Source: Halichoerus grypus (taxonomy: Eukaryota > Chordata > Mammalia > Carnivora > Phocidae). Taken from it: a DNA stretch of 64,000 nt. Within the stretch, counting starts at the first letter, position 1, and the number at the start of each line of letters is the position of its first letter. Below are positions 1-10,330 of the stretch, one piece after another. The notes beneath the pieces are model-generated. The model was not told the origin of the DNA. It saw nothing but the letters and a program-made list of their open reading frames with translations, and made no database searches. Where the stretch lies: assembly GCF_964656455.1 (NCBI RefSeq), contig NC_135716.1, forward strand, positions 81,308,484-81,372,483, in the 5' to 3' direction. The translations under genes were made by a program, and so were the position numbers.

Positions 1-105
1 AAATTATAGTACATATTTGCTGATAGTAGCAATGGATTTTAATAAAAATATTTCAGTGTTGCTAAAGAAGGACCATTATTTCATTTGGAGCTCTCTTATG
101 TGCAG
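1..105 (+). other. PRKDC: End of the PRKDC intron preceding exon A
   Basis: This is the 3' end of the intron before the first exon in the window. It ends in a pyrimidine-rich stretch and TGTGCAG, a good acceptor. No repeat or other feature is visible. The upstream exon is outside the window. Confidence 0.85.
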
Positions 106-295
106 GAATATACCATTGATTCTGACTGGCGTTTCCGAAGTACTGTTCTCACTCCAATGTTTATTGAGACTCAAGCCTCCCAAAGTGCTCTCCAGGCCCG
201 GACCCAGGAGGGATCCCTCCCAGCTCAAGGGGTGATGGCTAAGCAGATACGGGCCACCCAACAACAGTATGACTTCACACCTACACAAACTGCAG
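106..295 (+). CDS. PRKDC: PRKDC exon A: ABCDE autophosphorylation cluster of DNA-PKcs
   Basis: This exon encodes human-equivalent residues about 2588-2650 of DNA-PKcs. The protein is the nuclear PI3K-like kinase that Ku recruits to DNA double-strand breaks in non-homologous end joining. The exon holds the ABCDE cluster, whose phosphorylation opens access to DNA ends and releases the kinase. Visible S/T-Q sites are ETQ (T2609), ASQ (S2612), RTQ (T2620), ATQ (T2638) and PTQ (T2647), with a serine at S2624. Spacing between them equals the human spacing. The acceptor is TGCAG before 106 and the donor is GTAACT after 295. The exon is 190 bp, starts in phase 0 and leaves one base (G) that completes an Asp codon with exon B. 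The reading frame opens upstream only by intron read-through. Confidence 0.97.
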
Positions 296-534
296 GTAAC
301 TGTGCACCTGAACACCTGCCTGCTCTGCACCGGGCAATATGATCTGTGGAAGTGGCCTCCACTGCAAAAACATTGACTGTAAGAGAAGTGAAACAATAAT
401 AGTAAAAAGTGGTAAGAACCACAGAAGAGATACATCAGTCAAAGGAGAAAAGCATTGGGGTTACAAGAGTCATCAAATTCTTAGAGTTGGAAGGGGGAGG
501 GCTGAGGAGGAGTGATGGGGAGCTGGTGTTTAAA

Positions 535-690
535 GGATATGGAGTTTCTGTTTAAGAAGACAGAAGGTGCTCTGGAGGTGAATTGTGGCGATGGTTGCCC
601 AACTGTGTGACACCATAGTACTGTACACTTTAAATGGTTCAAATAGTTAATTTGGTGATCTCTAAATTTTCGGTAAAAAAAAAAAATAGA
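535..690 (+). mobile_element. Ancient L1 3'UTR fragment
   Basis: The stretch with GATGGTTGCCCAACTGTGTG and TACTGTACACTTTAAATGG, followed by an A-run, matches the 3' end of old mammalian L1 (L1M type) in sense orientation. A related 3' end occurs at 57890-57970. The copy is degraded, with no clear target duplication. Confidence 0.7.
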
Positions 691-1119
691 AAGGGATTAT
701 TTTTGACTAGGAAAAACAAAAGTTACAGTACATGTATGTTTTATTTTGGTTTTGTCCAGAAAAATCCATTTAGTGCATCATATTTAAAATCCCTTATCTC
801 AAAAGCAAAGTACTGAAGAGCTAAACCAAAATCATTTACTGTGTTTATAGTTTATTAAACTTTTCTTTTTTAAATCATTCACCTATTTCCTTTGATCAGA
901 GAAGTACAAGTTGTGGAGTAAAATACCTAAATCATTTCATATAAGTATTTCAAATGTTTTTCCCTTAAATGAATTTTTTCATGTTCCATTGGTTCTAGAA
1001 GTACGAATGATTTGAATAATTACCATGGATATTTTATGACATTATATTAGAAGTCATGAATCTTTAGTACCTTATAGTAGATACAAAGTATCATTCCTAT
1101 AATGATCACAGTGGCTTGA

Positions 1120-1215
1120 AGGAGCGCGTGGGGTGTTTCCTGCTTCACAAATGAGGACACTGAGGCCCAGACACCTAAGCTTCCTCGGGTCGCTCACTAG
1201 TAACCTGATAGAGCT
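1120..1215 (-). mobile_element. MIR fragment
   Basis: The words ACAAATGAGGACACTGAGGCCCAG and the following GGTCGCTCACTAGTAAC resemble the reverse complement of the MIR core. It is an ancient tRNA-derived SINE relic and the edges are approximate. Confidence 0.6.
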
Positions 1216-1452
1216 TCTGCCTAGTGTCTTTCTGCTGTGACATGGCTGTCTCCCTGGAGGAGCTGTCCCCAGTGACTATGGCACGTGAGCCCGTGGAGGC
1301 CCCAGGTGCCACCAGGATGATACATCCCTTGTCACTCACAGTGTGTCTGGCAGTTGGCACTGCTCCAGATGCAGTGCTGGGGTGGTGTGGGCTTGGCAGG
1401 GTTGTGCAGTGCTGAGCATGCTGTGACATGCTCTGGTCATGCCTGTTTGTAG

Positions 1453-1668
1453 ATGGCAGAAGCTCCTTTAATTGGCTAACTGGGAGCAGTATTGACCCAC
1501 TGGTGGATTATACAGTCTCCTCATCATCGGATTCCTCATCTTCCTCCTTGCTGTTTGTCCACAAGAGGAGTGAAAAGTTACAGAGAGCACCCTTGAAGTC
1601 AGTGGGACCTGATTTTGGGAAAAAAAGGCTGGGCCTTCCAGGAGTTGAGGTGGATAACAAAGCAAAAG
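1453..1668 (+). CDS. PRKDC: PRKDC exon B: linker after the ABCDE cluster, with the caspase-site region
   Basis: This exon encodes human-equivalent residues about 2651-2717, the flexible linker between the ABCDE cluster and the following helical region. Acceptor TTTGTAG and donor GTAAAG bound 216 bp. The first two bases complete the split Asp codon from exon A and the last G is shared with exon C. The segment [11 protein letters not shown] is the same as I recall for human. Two features differ from the recalled human protein. The serine tract at 1518-1547 is about five residues longer. The caspase-3 motif DEVD-N reads VEVD-N, with the Val codon GTT at 1644-1646. The frame is otherwise open and conserved, so the gene looks intact here. 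Confidence 0.97.
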
Positions 1669-1793
1669 GTAAAGTAAGCTTGCTGAAATATACTTAAAAT
1701 AAGTTAATGCAGAAGATTAGATAAAGAAAGTACATTTCTGACTGCATTCACGTTTCCTTATAACCTGTGAATAAGCCAATTAAAATTTAATTC

Positions 1794-1894
1794 GGGGGCT
1801 TGGGGATGGCTCAGTCAGTAGAGAATGCAACTCTTAATCTTGGGGTCATGAGTTTGAGCCCCATGTTGGGGGTAGAGTTTACTTAAAAAAATAA
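1794..1894 (+). mobile_element. Short-form Can-SINE with 13-bp target duplication
   Basis: This is a tRNA-Lys-derived SINE of the short type. It has the GGCTCAGTCAGTAGAG head, GGGGTCATGAGTTTGAGCCCC B-box region and GTAGAGTTTACTTAAAA end, and lacks the CT-rich body. The direct repeat TAAAATTTAATTC flanks it at 1781-1793 and 1895-1907. Confidence 0.9.
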
Positions 1895-2743
1895 TAAAAT
1901 TTAATTCAGTAAATGTTGTTTGGGCACTTACCACGTTGAAAGCCTAGTTTGAGGTGTTCCAGAAAAGCTATTGAGTAAATTGGACTCAGTCCATTCATTT
2001 AGTGACTTTCTGAACATCAGGGCTTGGTAAGTAAACAGGTAGGTGACCTTGAGATGAGGCAGAATTAGTAAGTCTCAGAGAGAGAGAATGAGAGAGTGCC
2101 AGGAAGACCTTGGGAAGAGGCCGCCTTTGGGACTAGCCTTGGGAGCTAGGGGTGTGGGAAGGGGGAGGGTAAACAAGGACTGAGGCAGGAAGTGTGGAGC
2201 ATGTTTGGGAAGGGGAGGGGACCCAGATCAGCTTAAGATTGTTTAAGGACTGGCAGGCCTTGTAGAAGTCTAGCCTGTGGGATAAGCCCACTGGGAGCAT
2301 AGAGCAGACAGCTAGGGATGTGGGCCTGCAGCTTTAGGAGGCAACCAAGGCTTTCTGTAGTGAACCAAGCAGACAGGCAGGGTTCTCTGGATGACCTCTT
2401 GGGGGGGGTCTGCATGGAGCAGCATGTGGCGTGCCTGAAGAGGCCCTGGAGGCCAAGGCCACAGGCACCCCCACCCCACCACACACCCAGGGTCCTGGTG
2501 GGGAAGATGAGGGGAGATGTGTCACAGGGGCTGCAGGGAAGTGCTAGCAGAGCTCTAAGACCCAGTACTGGCTGAAAAGCAACTCAGCTTTTTATGAGAA
2601 TGGCAGCTCTGGGAGTGAGTCAAAGCCCAGAGGAAGAAAACGGAGAGAGAGAAAAGGTCCCAACACAGAGCCTTGGGGAAATGCCAACCATATGAATTTA
2701 GATATAAAGAAGTAAAATTAGGAGCAAGGATAAATTCCTTTTA

Positions 2744-3092
2744 TTTATTTTTTTCTTTTTTATTAAGTTTTTTATTTTAATCGCAGTATAGTTAACATAC
2801 AGTGTTTATATTAGTTTCAGATGTACAATAACATAGTGATTCAACAATTCTGTACATCATTACTCAGTGCTCATCATGATAAGTGTACCCTTAATCCACT
2901 TCCCCTACTTCACTCATCCCCCCACCCACCTCCCCTCAGATATGCTTTATTTTATTTATTTTTTAAGATTTTATTTTTAAGTAATCTCTATACCCAACAT
3001 GGAGCTCAAACTCACAACCCCGAGATCAAGAGTTGCACACTCTACTGACCGAGCCAGCCAGGTGCCCCTGATACCCTTTATTTTAAATGAGT
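2744..3092 (-). mobile_element. 5'-truncated L1 3' end carrying a nested SINE
   Basis: A T-run followed by TTAGTTTCAGATGTACAATA, CAGTGCTCATCATGATAAG and a C-rich block is the antisense 3'UTR of a carnivore L1. A near-repeat of about 16 bp (AAGGATAAATTCCTTT and AAGGGTAAATTCCTTT) flanks the whole unit at about 2726 and 3093, consistent with a target site duplication. A SINE interrupts it at 2956-3069. Confidence 0.75.
2956..3069 (-). mobile_element. Short-form Can-SINE inside L1, antisense
   Basis: The T-rich start, AAGTAATCTCTATACCCAAC, then GAGCTCAAACTCACAACCCC and the terminal CAGCCAGGTGCCCC are the reverse complement of the short SINE at 1794. Imperfect flanking repeats (GATATGCTTTATTTTA and GATACCCTTTATTTTA) suggest insertion into the L1. 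Confidence 0.8.
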
Positions 3093-4029
3093 AAGGGTAA
3101 ATTCCTTTAGGAACTAAACACATACATGAAATACCTTCCTCATTTCCAACCACTCTTTTTCACATTTATGTTGCAGATCTGTGGCCATACATAATTCTGT
3201 GAATTTAATGTAGGTGAGGTAAATCTAGCTTGCTTTCTCTCATCACTCTGGGTTTGAAGGGGGCTAATGAGCCCCCTCCTGCTCTGTCTGTTCTGCTCCC
3301 TGCTTGCTTGCCTCCCACCAGTCTTCTTTCTTTTGTATCCTCTTCCTCTGCTGTTTCTCTGCCAGACTGTCATCCAACCAGAGTGCATAGTTCTCTTGTC
3401 CTTCTGTAATTGACGATGAAAGTCCCAAGGTTAAAATGCAGTCCCAGAAAGACTATTACTTTCCCGTGGCTCATGAAGTGTCTTGCTCACCTCAAACCCA
3501 TGGCACGTACATCTTCCCACAGAATTGTTGAGGTGTGCATTTGGGGCAGCCTGAAGTCCAGTTAATGCTTGATGATTGCCCATGACCCACTCTTCTGAAT
3601 GGGGAAGAGGCTCAGAAAACAGAGGGAAGTGGCTGAGGATGGCAGCATAGTCCACAACTCAAACTGTTGAGCAGTTTTTTCCGTCTTTATTGACCTTGTA
3701 TAGAAATTAAGGAGGATAAGAGGTAAAACCTAATTTTTAAACCATTTTCCTTAAAAGTTTTATATATGAATTTGAAAAAACTCATAGAACTGAGTAAGCA
3801 AAATGAATACTGTCAGCTATCCATTTTAATTGGATTAATATATTTGAATCTGCCCTTGTACCTTTGTAGATATAAAATATTTCCCATACTGTCTGTCTTC
3901 TTTGGGGTTTATGTATTTTCTTGCCTAAAGAGGAATATTTGGAAGTTCATAAAATTTGGTAAATTAATCCTTATTATGATACTATTTATTATTGACATTT
4001 AAAAATGAAATTGTAACCTAATTAAGATA

Positions 4030-5530
4030 TCACTTTTCAACCATTATATTCTTTATTACAGTTTCCTTTAGTTATTTGTATCATAGTAATACATGCCTGT
4101 AGTTTAAAGAGTCAAATACTTTGCCAAAGCTTTCTAGAAGAAACAGCAACCCTCCCTACCCATTTCCCAAATTCCAGATACAACCACTTCCGTATCTCCA
4201 ATATTGCTACCCTACCTTTTTTTTCTTTCAGTATTAGTCATTCTCTTTTAGCTTGCATTATGAACATTGAGGCTCTGGCTCCTTCTTGTCCCTCACCCTC
4301 ACCTACCACACACATACAATGAATTCTTCCTGTGCCCTCATCCTCTGATATAATTATGTCTTAATCTTCGTTTCATCAGTAGTTTTCTCTTATTTTGACT
4401 ACATAAATACTATGTGTGTTCAAGGCATAGTACTACTATGATTATTTTTCCTTTCTTGTACAATAATTTTTCCTGGGCATTAATAATTATTTTGGTTTAG
4501 ATTTCTACATATTATTACTTGATTTCCTCTGAGTTGTACCACTGTCTTTTACTTTTACCCAACACATAAATGTTTCATCTCAAAAGAAATCTCTCCTGGA
4601 GCTTCTGAGCCACCCTGTTCCAGGCTACTTGCTCTTGGGGTGTCTGCTCAGCTATGGTCTAGAGACCACCTCTTCATCCTGAGGGTCTTTTCACCTCTCT
4701 TGGATCTGATTCTTCTTCCTTGGCTTGTTCCTTCTTTCTGGTGAAGCACTTCTCGAGTATTCCTGAGAAAAGGGGTCAGAAACAGCTGTTTTTGATGCTT
4801 TGATGGCACTTATACCTGCTGGGTAATTTAGCTATAGAATTTTGAGTGTGAATTCATCAGGGTTCCCTAGTCCCCAGGGTTGGGTTGGGAAACCTGGTGG
4901 CATTCATTTTGTTGATTCTTTGTAAGAATTGGACTTTTTTCTCTGCAGAAGATCTTAGGATCCTTTCTTTTAAATCAATTAGGAAATTTCACAAAGGGTC
5001 CTTTGGAGCGTGCAGGTCTGTTTTAGTCCGTTTTTCTGGGCACTAGGAGGGTCCTTTCAGACTGCTAACACATTTTCCAGTTCTGGAATATTTTTTCTTG
5101 GATGATTTAGTTGATGATTTCCTCATATCAGTTTTCTTTTTGGAATCCTGTTGCTTGGATATCAGACCTTATCAGATCTTGTAATTGTCTTGTTTTTTTT
5201 TTTTTTTCCTTTTTGCTTTGTATTCTGGGAAATCACTTTAACCTATCTTCTAACCCTTGCTTTTAAGTTATGATATCATATTTTTAGTTTCCATGAGCAT
5301 TTTATGTTCTCTGAATGCCTTTCCAATCCTTGATCCACTGTTGCAATTTCTACTTTTGTCTTTTTGATAAATGATAATATTTTGAAATTTTTTTCCCCTG
5401 GATGGACTGCTTTCAACAGTTGCTCTTTCTCTGTTGTTTTTTTGTTTTGTTTTGTTTTTTCATTTCTGTCTTTCATGTTTGAAGCTTTCCTCAAAATGTC
5501 TGGTGACTTGGCTTTTTGCTTATACTCCCA
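4030..5530. repeat. Old repeat-like stretch, class not determined
   Basis: Wording such as AGTCAAATACTTTGCCAAAG, TTGCTTGGATATCAGACC and CATGAGCATTTTATGTTCTCTGAATG recurs in mammalian interspersed repeats I have seen, but I cannot assign a family or exact edges. It includes T-runs at about 5194-5210 and 5437-5460. No coding signal is recognised. Confidence 0.35.
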
Positions 5531-6244
5531 GATGGGGCACTAAAAAGGCATTTGGAATAGCTACACATTGGGAATGTGGAGGTCAGACTAGACCAGGACA
5601 CTGAAACTCCTGACGTGTTGATATCGTTGCCTGTGCTTTTGTGCTGGTGGATTACCCAGAGGCAAAATCTCCAGTCTCTTGCCTGCAGACTAGCAGGCCA
5701 GGGTGCCAGCACTCTAGACGCCAAGCAGAAGCAGGCAGCTGCAGGTTCCAGAAGCCCTTGTGGTCGCTCGTGGTGTAGTTGCTGTGCCTGCAGCTGTGCC
5801 AGCCCTGTGCACCCATGGGCCGTGTGTCCTCTCCCAGGGTCCGCACCTGCAGCACGAGGGGCAGTGCTTTCTAACCACACCTCCTGCTGCAGCCTCACTT
5901 TCCTCCCTTCCCGTAGACATGCCTGCTGCTGCCAGGTCCTGAGCCTTCCAGGTCTTCTCCACTGTCCTTGCTTTGTCCCTGTTCTCTGCATGGTGGCACT
6001 GGGGTTGGGCTGAGTTAGTTACAACTTTCTACTCTCTAGCTTCCAAAACTGGTTAGTGGTCTCCTCTGCTATTCTCTGTTCTTCATAGACTTATGCCATT
6101 AAAACAAAACAGAACTGCTAGATGAAAGTAAAAAATGGAGGTAAGCAAATAATTCTACTTTTATTTTAGGGGATTCTAGAAAGGAGGTAAAGTAAACTAC
6201 AAACGTCAAATTGGCTATCTGTAACAAACCTTTATATTCTTCAG

Positions 6245-6357
6245 GTATAGACAATCGGGCAGAAATATTAAGATTACGCAGACGATTTATAAAGGACCAA
6301 GAAAAGCTCAGTTTGATTTATACCAGAAAGAGTATTGCTGAACAAAAACGAGAGAAG
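6245..6357 (+). CDS. PRKDC: PRKDC exon C: basic helical segment
   Basis: This 113-bp exon encodes human-equivalent residues about 2718-2755. It reads [12 protein letters not shown], then [10 protein letters not shown] and AEQKREK, a charged helical segment that precedes the FAT domain. Acceptor TTCTTCAG and donor GTTTGT bound it. Its first two bases (GT) complete a Gly codon with the last G of exon B, and it ends in phase 0. The donor is weaker than most in the window, but the junction to exon D is in frame and the protein match leaves no doubt. Confidence 0.96.
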
Positions 6358-8396
6358 GTTTGTATCTGTTTCGAGAATTTGAGTGGTCAGAGATATTTAT
6401 TTTATATCAAAGGATATATACTAAAGAAATAAGTTTCTTGTCAGATATTTCTTCCATAACAAAATTACAGAAGCAGCACTATGAGTTAAAGTTACTTATG
6501 AACCAAAGATTATTCCTCTGACTAATGTAGATGTAAAGGACAGTTGTGACTCACTAATGAGGTCATGGGAATCTCGGAATGGGGCCTGTGTGGGCAGTCC
6601 TTTGGATCTGCGGTATGTTGTGGCTCACAGGCACTGCCAGGACCTCATCCCTGCCCCTTATCTCAGACTCACTGCAGCTTGGCTTTGTTCTTCTCTGTGA
6701 CAGCCTGGCTTTCTCCATGTGATAGAGACACAGCCTCCAGTCATTCCTGAATGGTCTTACAACTTTAGCTGCTGGGAAGAATTAGCCAGAGCCTTGACCC
6801 ACCTTGGGTCTGGAGCCACTGTGGGACCACATTACAACCAGCCACTCTCCTAGGGGTACCTGGATAAAGAGGGAATGGTGAGCCCAGAGAAAGCGGTGAG
6901 CAGGCCAGGCGGATGGTCCAGGGTTATCTGCTGAAAGCAGTTGACCTAGCGTGGCATAAATTAAACGTTTATCAAAATGTGGAAATAATGAAAGAGTTTG
7001 TTTAGCCATAGCTTCAGTATTACTTACAAATCAGTAATTATGACAAAATTTTCAAGAAAGACAAGATTGTGAGTTAAAAAAAAAAAACCTGAGTTTGTTC
7101 TAATTCAGTTTAAATCCTCAGTCACTTAATTAACTTGCAAATCTGAGTATGAAGTAGTTGAATGGTTCCACTATATCTTCTGTGGAAAGAAAAGGTACAT
7201 TTCATCTTTCTCTTGTCTCTGTAAGTACAGCTATTCTCTTGAAGATGAGGGTCCAAAATCAGTGCCCCACAGTCATCCCACGCTCCTTCTCACTGGCCCC
7301 ACCACACGTGGAGAGCGTTCTGCTTTTTCCACTCGGAGAAGTAACCACAAGCTACTAATTAAGCCTGAAACCTAAGTAGGTGTGCCTGAAGGAAATAACA
7401 AGCAGAATATAAACAGAAGGAAAAGATAAAACCAGGATTGTTGGGTAGAAATCACAGGGAGATATTTTGGTCTGATACAAAGAGAGTCCTTTAAATAATT
7501 AATAAATGTGGAATGGCCTGCTGTGTGAGGCCATGCATTCCCTGTGACACAGCTGTTTTCATCTGAAGTGGCTGACCTCTCAGTAAGAATGGCATGGAGG
7601 TAATCAGGCATCAAAAGTCCATGCGCTTTATTTGTTGGGAGCATTGTGCTCAGTGTCAGGCACTACTCTCAATGCTAGTGGTACAGAGGCAAATACAATA
7701 CAAGCATTCATGGAGCTACAACCCAGGGTGTACAACAGAACAACAATAACAAAAAAAATGAATGAGTTAAGATTATAACGTGCAGTGTTGAAATTAAGTG
7801 ATGACTATGTGTGGGAAGACTGTTAAAGAGGAAGTGAGAAAGCAAGCCTCTGAAGATGATATCTGAGATGGGAACCAAATGATGAGAGAAAAACTGTGAA
7901 AAGACATTCTAGGCAGAGATGAACAGGTCCCACAGTCTTGTGTGGTGGGGAGTCGGGGGTGACTCAAGAGCAGGTTCAAGGCTAGTCTGGCCTGAGCAGG
8001 TGAGCAGGGAAGGGAGGAGCTGGGATTTAGGGGCTGTGGTGATATCACTGGGCCTGATAGCCAAGGTTTTTTTTTTTAAGAGGAAGTAAGAGGAAGTACA
8101 ACCCTCTGAGATATGGCTTTAAAAAGTTTTAATTCAAGTTCTCTGAGTTTATAAATATTCACATTATTTTGTGATGAATATTTAAATAATCTTCTTACTA
8201 CTCATTTGATAGCAATTTTTATTTTGGATTTATTGTCTACCATAGACTGTAGTGACCAAACCATTTTGGATAAAAATTGTCATCAGGATCACCTTTATGT
8301 TAAAGATAAGTACTGACCGATTGTTTCATAGTTCATGCACTACAGATTTCTTCAATAAGAATTCTAATCTTCTTTCTTTGGTTCTAATGATTATAG
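6358..8396 (+). other. PRKDC: Intron C-D
   Basis: This 2039-bp intron shows no Can-SINE or L1 insertion. A stretch around 7640-8060 resembles ancient mammalian-wide repeat sequence. It ends in a pyrimidine tract and TTATAG. Confidence 0.85.
7640..8060. repeat. Possible ancient mammalian-wide repeat
   Basis: GTGTCAGGCACTACTCTCAATGC followed by ATTCATGGAGCTACAACCCAG, and later GCCTGAGCAGGTGAGCAGGGAAG, resemble widespread old LINE/SINE relics (L2 or MIR type). Heavily diverged, with approximate edges. Confidence 0.35.
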
Positions 8397-8528
8397 GAGA
8401 TTAAGAGTGAATTAAAAATGAAGCACGACGCCCAAGTCATTTTGTACAGGAGTTACCGTCAAGGAGACCTTCCTGACATTCAGATTAAATACAGTAGCCT
8501 GATCACCCCCTTGCAAGCTGTGGCCCAG
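8397..8528 (+). CDS. PRKDC: PRKDC exon D
   Basis: This 132-bp exon (44 codons, phase 0 at both ends) encodes human-equivalent residues about 2756-2799. It reads [14 protein letters not shown], then [20 protein letters not shown] and ends PLQAVAQ. It has no in-frame start or long open frame around it, so it is found only by homology and splice sites. The acceptor is ATTATAG before 8397 and the donor is GTTGGT after 8528. It joins exon C and exon E exactly in frame. Its helices belong to the solenoid that leads into the FAT domain. Confidence 0.96.
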
Positions 8529-8689
8529 GTTGGTCCTTGAATGCTTCATTTTTCTATTGACAGATAAAAACTGTTCAACAGTTTCAGGGGGCTACTATGT
8601 GCAAGGAGAAATGGTTGATGCTACACTGTATCATAAATGAGGTGTTGATTTGTCTTTAACAATGGACTTGGTTAAAAGACATTGGTCCA

Positions 8690-8910
8690 GGTCTTGGCCC
8701 TGCTGTTTCCTGGCTCCAAAACTTCTTTTCACAGGTGCAACTCACTTAGAGTCATCTAGAAGATAGACCTGCAGGTGGGATCCTTGTCAAGACATTTAAT
8801 GCTCTGAGACACAGCTTCTTCATCTATAAAACCAGGGAGTGAAATCTATTTTTCTTACCAGTAATGTTGATCAGTGAAATAATGTGTAATAAATTTTAAA
8901 ATGCTAAGCC
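8690..8910 (+). mobile_element. MIR relic
   Basis: The order ATGCTCTGAGACACAGCTTCTTCATCTATAAAACCAGGG and then GATCAGTGAAATAATGTG parallels the MIR core (CTCAGTTTCCTCATCTGTAAAATGGG and onwards). Strongly diverged. Confidence 0.5.
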
Positions 8911-9185
8911 ACTTAAATCATTGCTTATACAAGATCCTTTTGGAGGGCTGGGGGGATCAGGAGACTATCAGTTTATGGGTGGGATTAGTATTTTACTTCT
9001 CTGTTAATTTTCTTAATAGCAGAGGATTGGAAATATTTTTCTAAGTTGTTAGGGTTGAGAGTGAATGAAGTTTTCTAGCTGAATTCTCTGACAAAAACAG
9101 GGTATTTATTCCCTGAAAGCCTAATTAATATTCCTTTGACTTTTATCAAAAAAACTTTAAAAATTATGCTAGGTGCTGAAATATA

Positions 9186-9272
9186 ATGCCATATATTTTA
9201 TTATATATTATTATATTATATTATATTATATTATATATATATATTATATATAATATATAATATTATTATATT
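9186..9272. repeat. AT-rich simple repeat
   Basis: Irregular TATAT and TATTA units fill about 85 bases (TTATATTATATTATATTA then TATATATATA). It is a likely length-variable microsatellite with no regulatory meaning visible. Confidence 0.85.
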
Positions 9273-9329
9273 AAATTTTCAGAACTAATATTATGTGTAA
9301 TAATAAGTTATATCTGCATAGTCTTTTAC

Positions 9330-9530
9330 TCTTTTTTTAAGTTTTTTATTTAATCTGAATAAATATAGATTGACAGGAATTTGCAAAAATAGTACTTAGT
9401 CCCATATACTCTTTTTTTTTTTTTTTAGTCCCATATACTCTTTACCTGGCTTCCCCCACTGGTGGTATCTTATTTAACCATAGTACATTATGTTGATCTA
9501 GAAATTGACATCGGAACAACAGTGTTGACT
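9330..9530 (-). mobile_element. Ancient L1 3'UTR fragment, antisense
   Basis: GACAGGAATTTGCAAAAATAGTAC, ACCTGGCTTCCCCCACTGGTGG, TCTTATTTAACCATAGTACA and GAAATTGACATCGG match the widespread antisense L1M/L1ME 3'-region wording. A relative lies at 32140-32817. A 15-T run with flanking duplication sits inside it (9396-9443). Confidence 0.6.
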
Positions 9531-9552
9531 GGTGTTAACCATTTTTCCCTTC

Positions 9553-9583
9553 ACACGCGCACGTGTGTGTGTGTGTGTGTGTG
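9553..9583. repeat. Short CA/GT microsatellite
   Basis: Sequence CACACGCGCACGTGTGTGTG continues as GT repeats to 9582. It is a short alternating purine-pyrimidine run with a palindromic centre. Confidence 0.85.
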
Positions 9584-9654
9584 ATTCTGTGCAATTGTAG
9601 CATGCCAACTGATTGATGTAATTACTATCACAAAAGAGCCCTTGGTTGTTACAG

Positions 9655-9755
9655 AGTGCTTTCACATTTCTTTCATTAGATTCTCCCAGTAATTTTGTGA
9701 CATAAAGGCAGTTGTTAGACACATTTACAGATGAAGAACTGAAGGTTAGCAAAGA
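9655..9755 (-). mobile_element. MIR relic
   Basis: CCAGTAATTTTGTGACATAAAGGCAG followed by ACATTTACAGATGAAGAACTGAAGG is the reverse-complement MIR pattern (TTACAGATGAGGAAACTGAGG). Edges are approximate. Confidence 0.6.
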
Positions 9756-10179
9756 ATGGATAATATGGTTCAAACTTTGTATCTTGCTGGGTGTGGAACT
9801 AAGACAACACCCCCTCCTTTGTTTTGACACCTGGCCTTGTGCTTTTCTTCACCCCCATTATTTCCCAGTTTTTCTAGTGCATTGCACACATGTATTCACA
9901 TCACTGCCTCAGAAATGATGCTGCCACCTGCTCTGCTAGGCATGGTTTGCATCTGCCCATGTTGGATAGGTAGGTGGTATGTACTGATGGTAGCAGGTTA
10001 TAGGCCTGATACAGCTGAGAGACCCATGTCCAAGTCAGTTCATCTCATTGGTGCTTGGAAAATATTAAGATGGTGAATATTGTTTTGAAAAAAACATAAC
10101 TACATTTTTTCTGTCCTTTGAAAAAGAATGTGTTCCCTTATATTTCTCAAATTCCAGTATTTTATTCAAATGCTATATA

Positions 10180-10330
10180 TGGAGCAACTCCTTCTGGATG
10201 CCTGGGACTGCTCTAAGCACTGAGGTGCAGCTCTGGACAATACAGACAAGGTCTCTTCTGCTGTCCAGGGGTTCCCCTTCTTCATCATGAGCATTACATG
10301 CTAGAGAACTGAAGACGAGCCTGTAAACTA
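10180..10330. repeat. Possible ancient L2/MIR-type relic
   Basis: GGATGCCTGGGACTGCTCTAAGCACTGAGG and GGACAATACAGACAAGGTCTC resemble the common relic wording of a 'size, tally, tally-end' old mammalian repeat. Low confidence in family and edges. Confidence 0.4.

Larger units (their letters stand above)
296..1452 (+). other. PRKDC: Intron A-B
   Basis: This intron is 1157 bp. It holds an old L1 3'-end fragment (about 535-690) and a decayed MIR (about 1120-1215). The rest is unremarkable AT-rich sequence. It ends in GCCTGTTTGTAG. Confidence 0.9.
1669..6244 (+). other. PRKDC: Intron B-C
   Basis: This intron is 4576 bp. It contains a short-form SINE (1794-1894), an L1 3' end split by a SINE (2744-3092) and an old unclassified repeat-like stretch (about 4030-5530). 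A GC-richer stretch at 5540-6010 is open in several frames, but I recognise nothing in it. The remainder shows no feature. It ends in TATATTCTTCAG. Confidence 0.85.

Noticed and set aside
5491..6013. Overlapping open frames of 145 and 166 residues on opposite strands in a GC-rich intron part
   Set aside because: No recognisable domain, no splice or conservation evidence, and both strands are open, which is typical of local GC-rich sequence.
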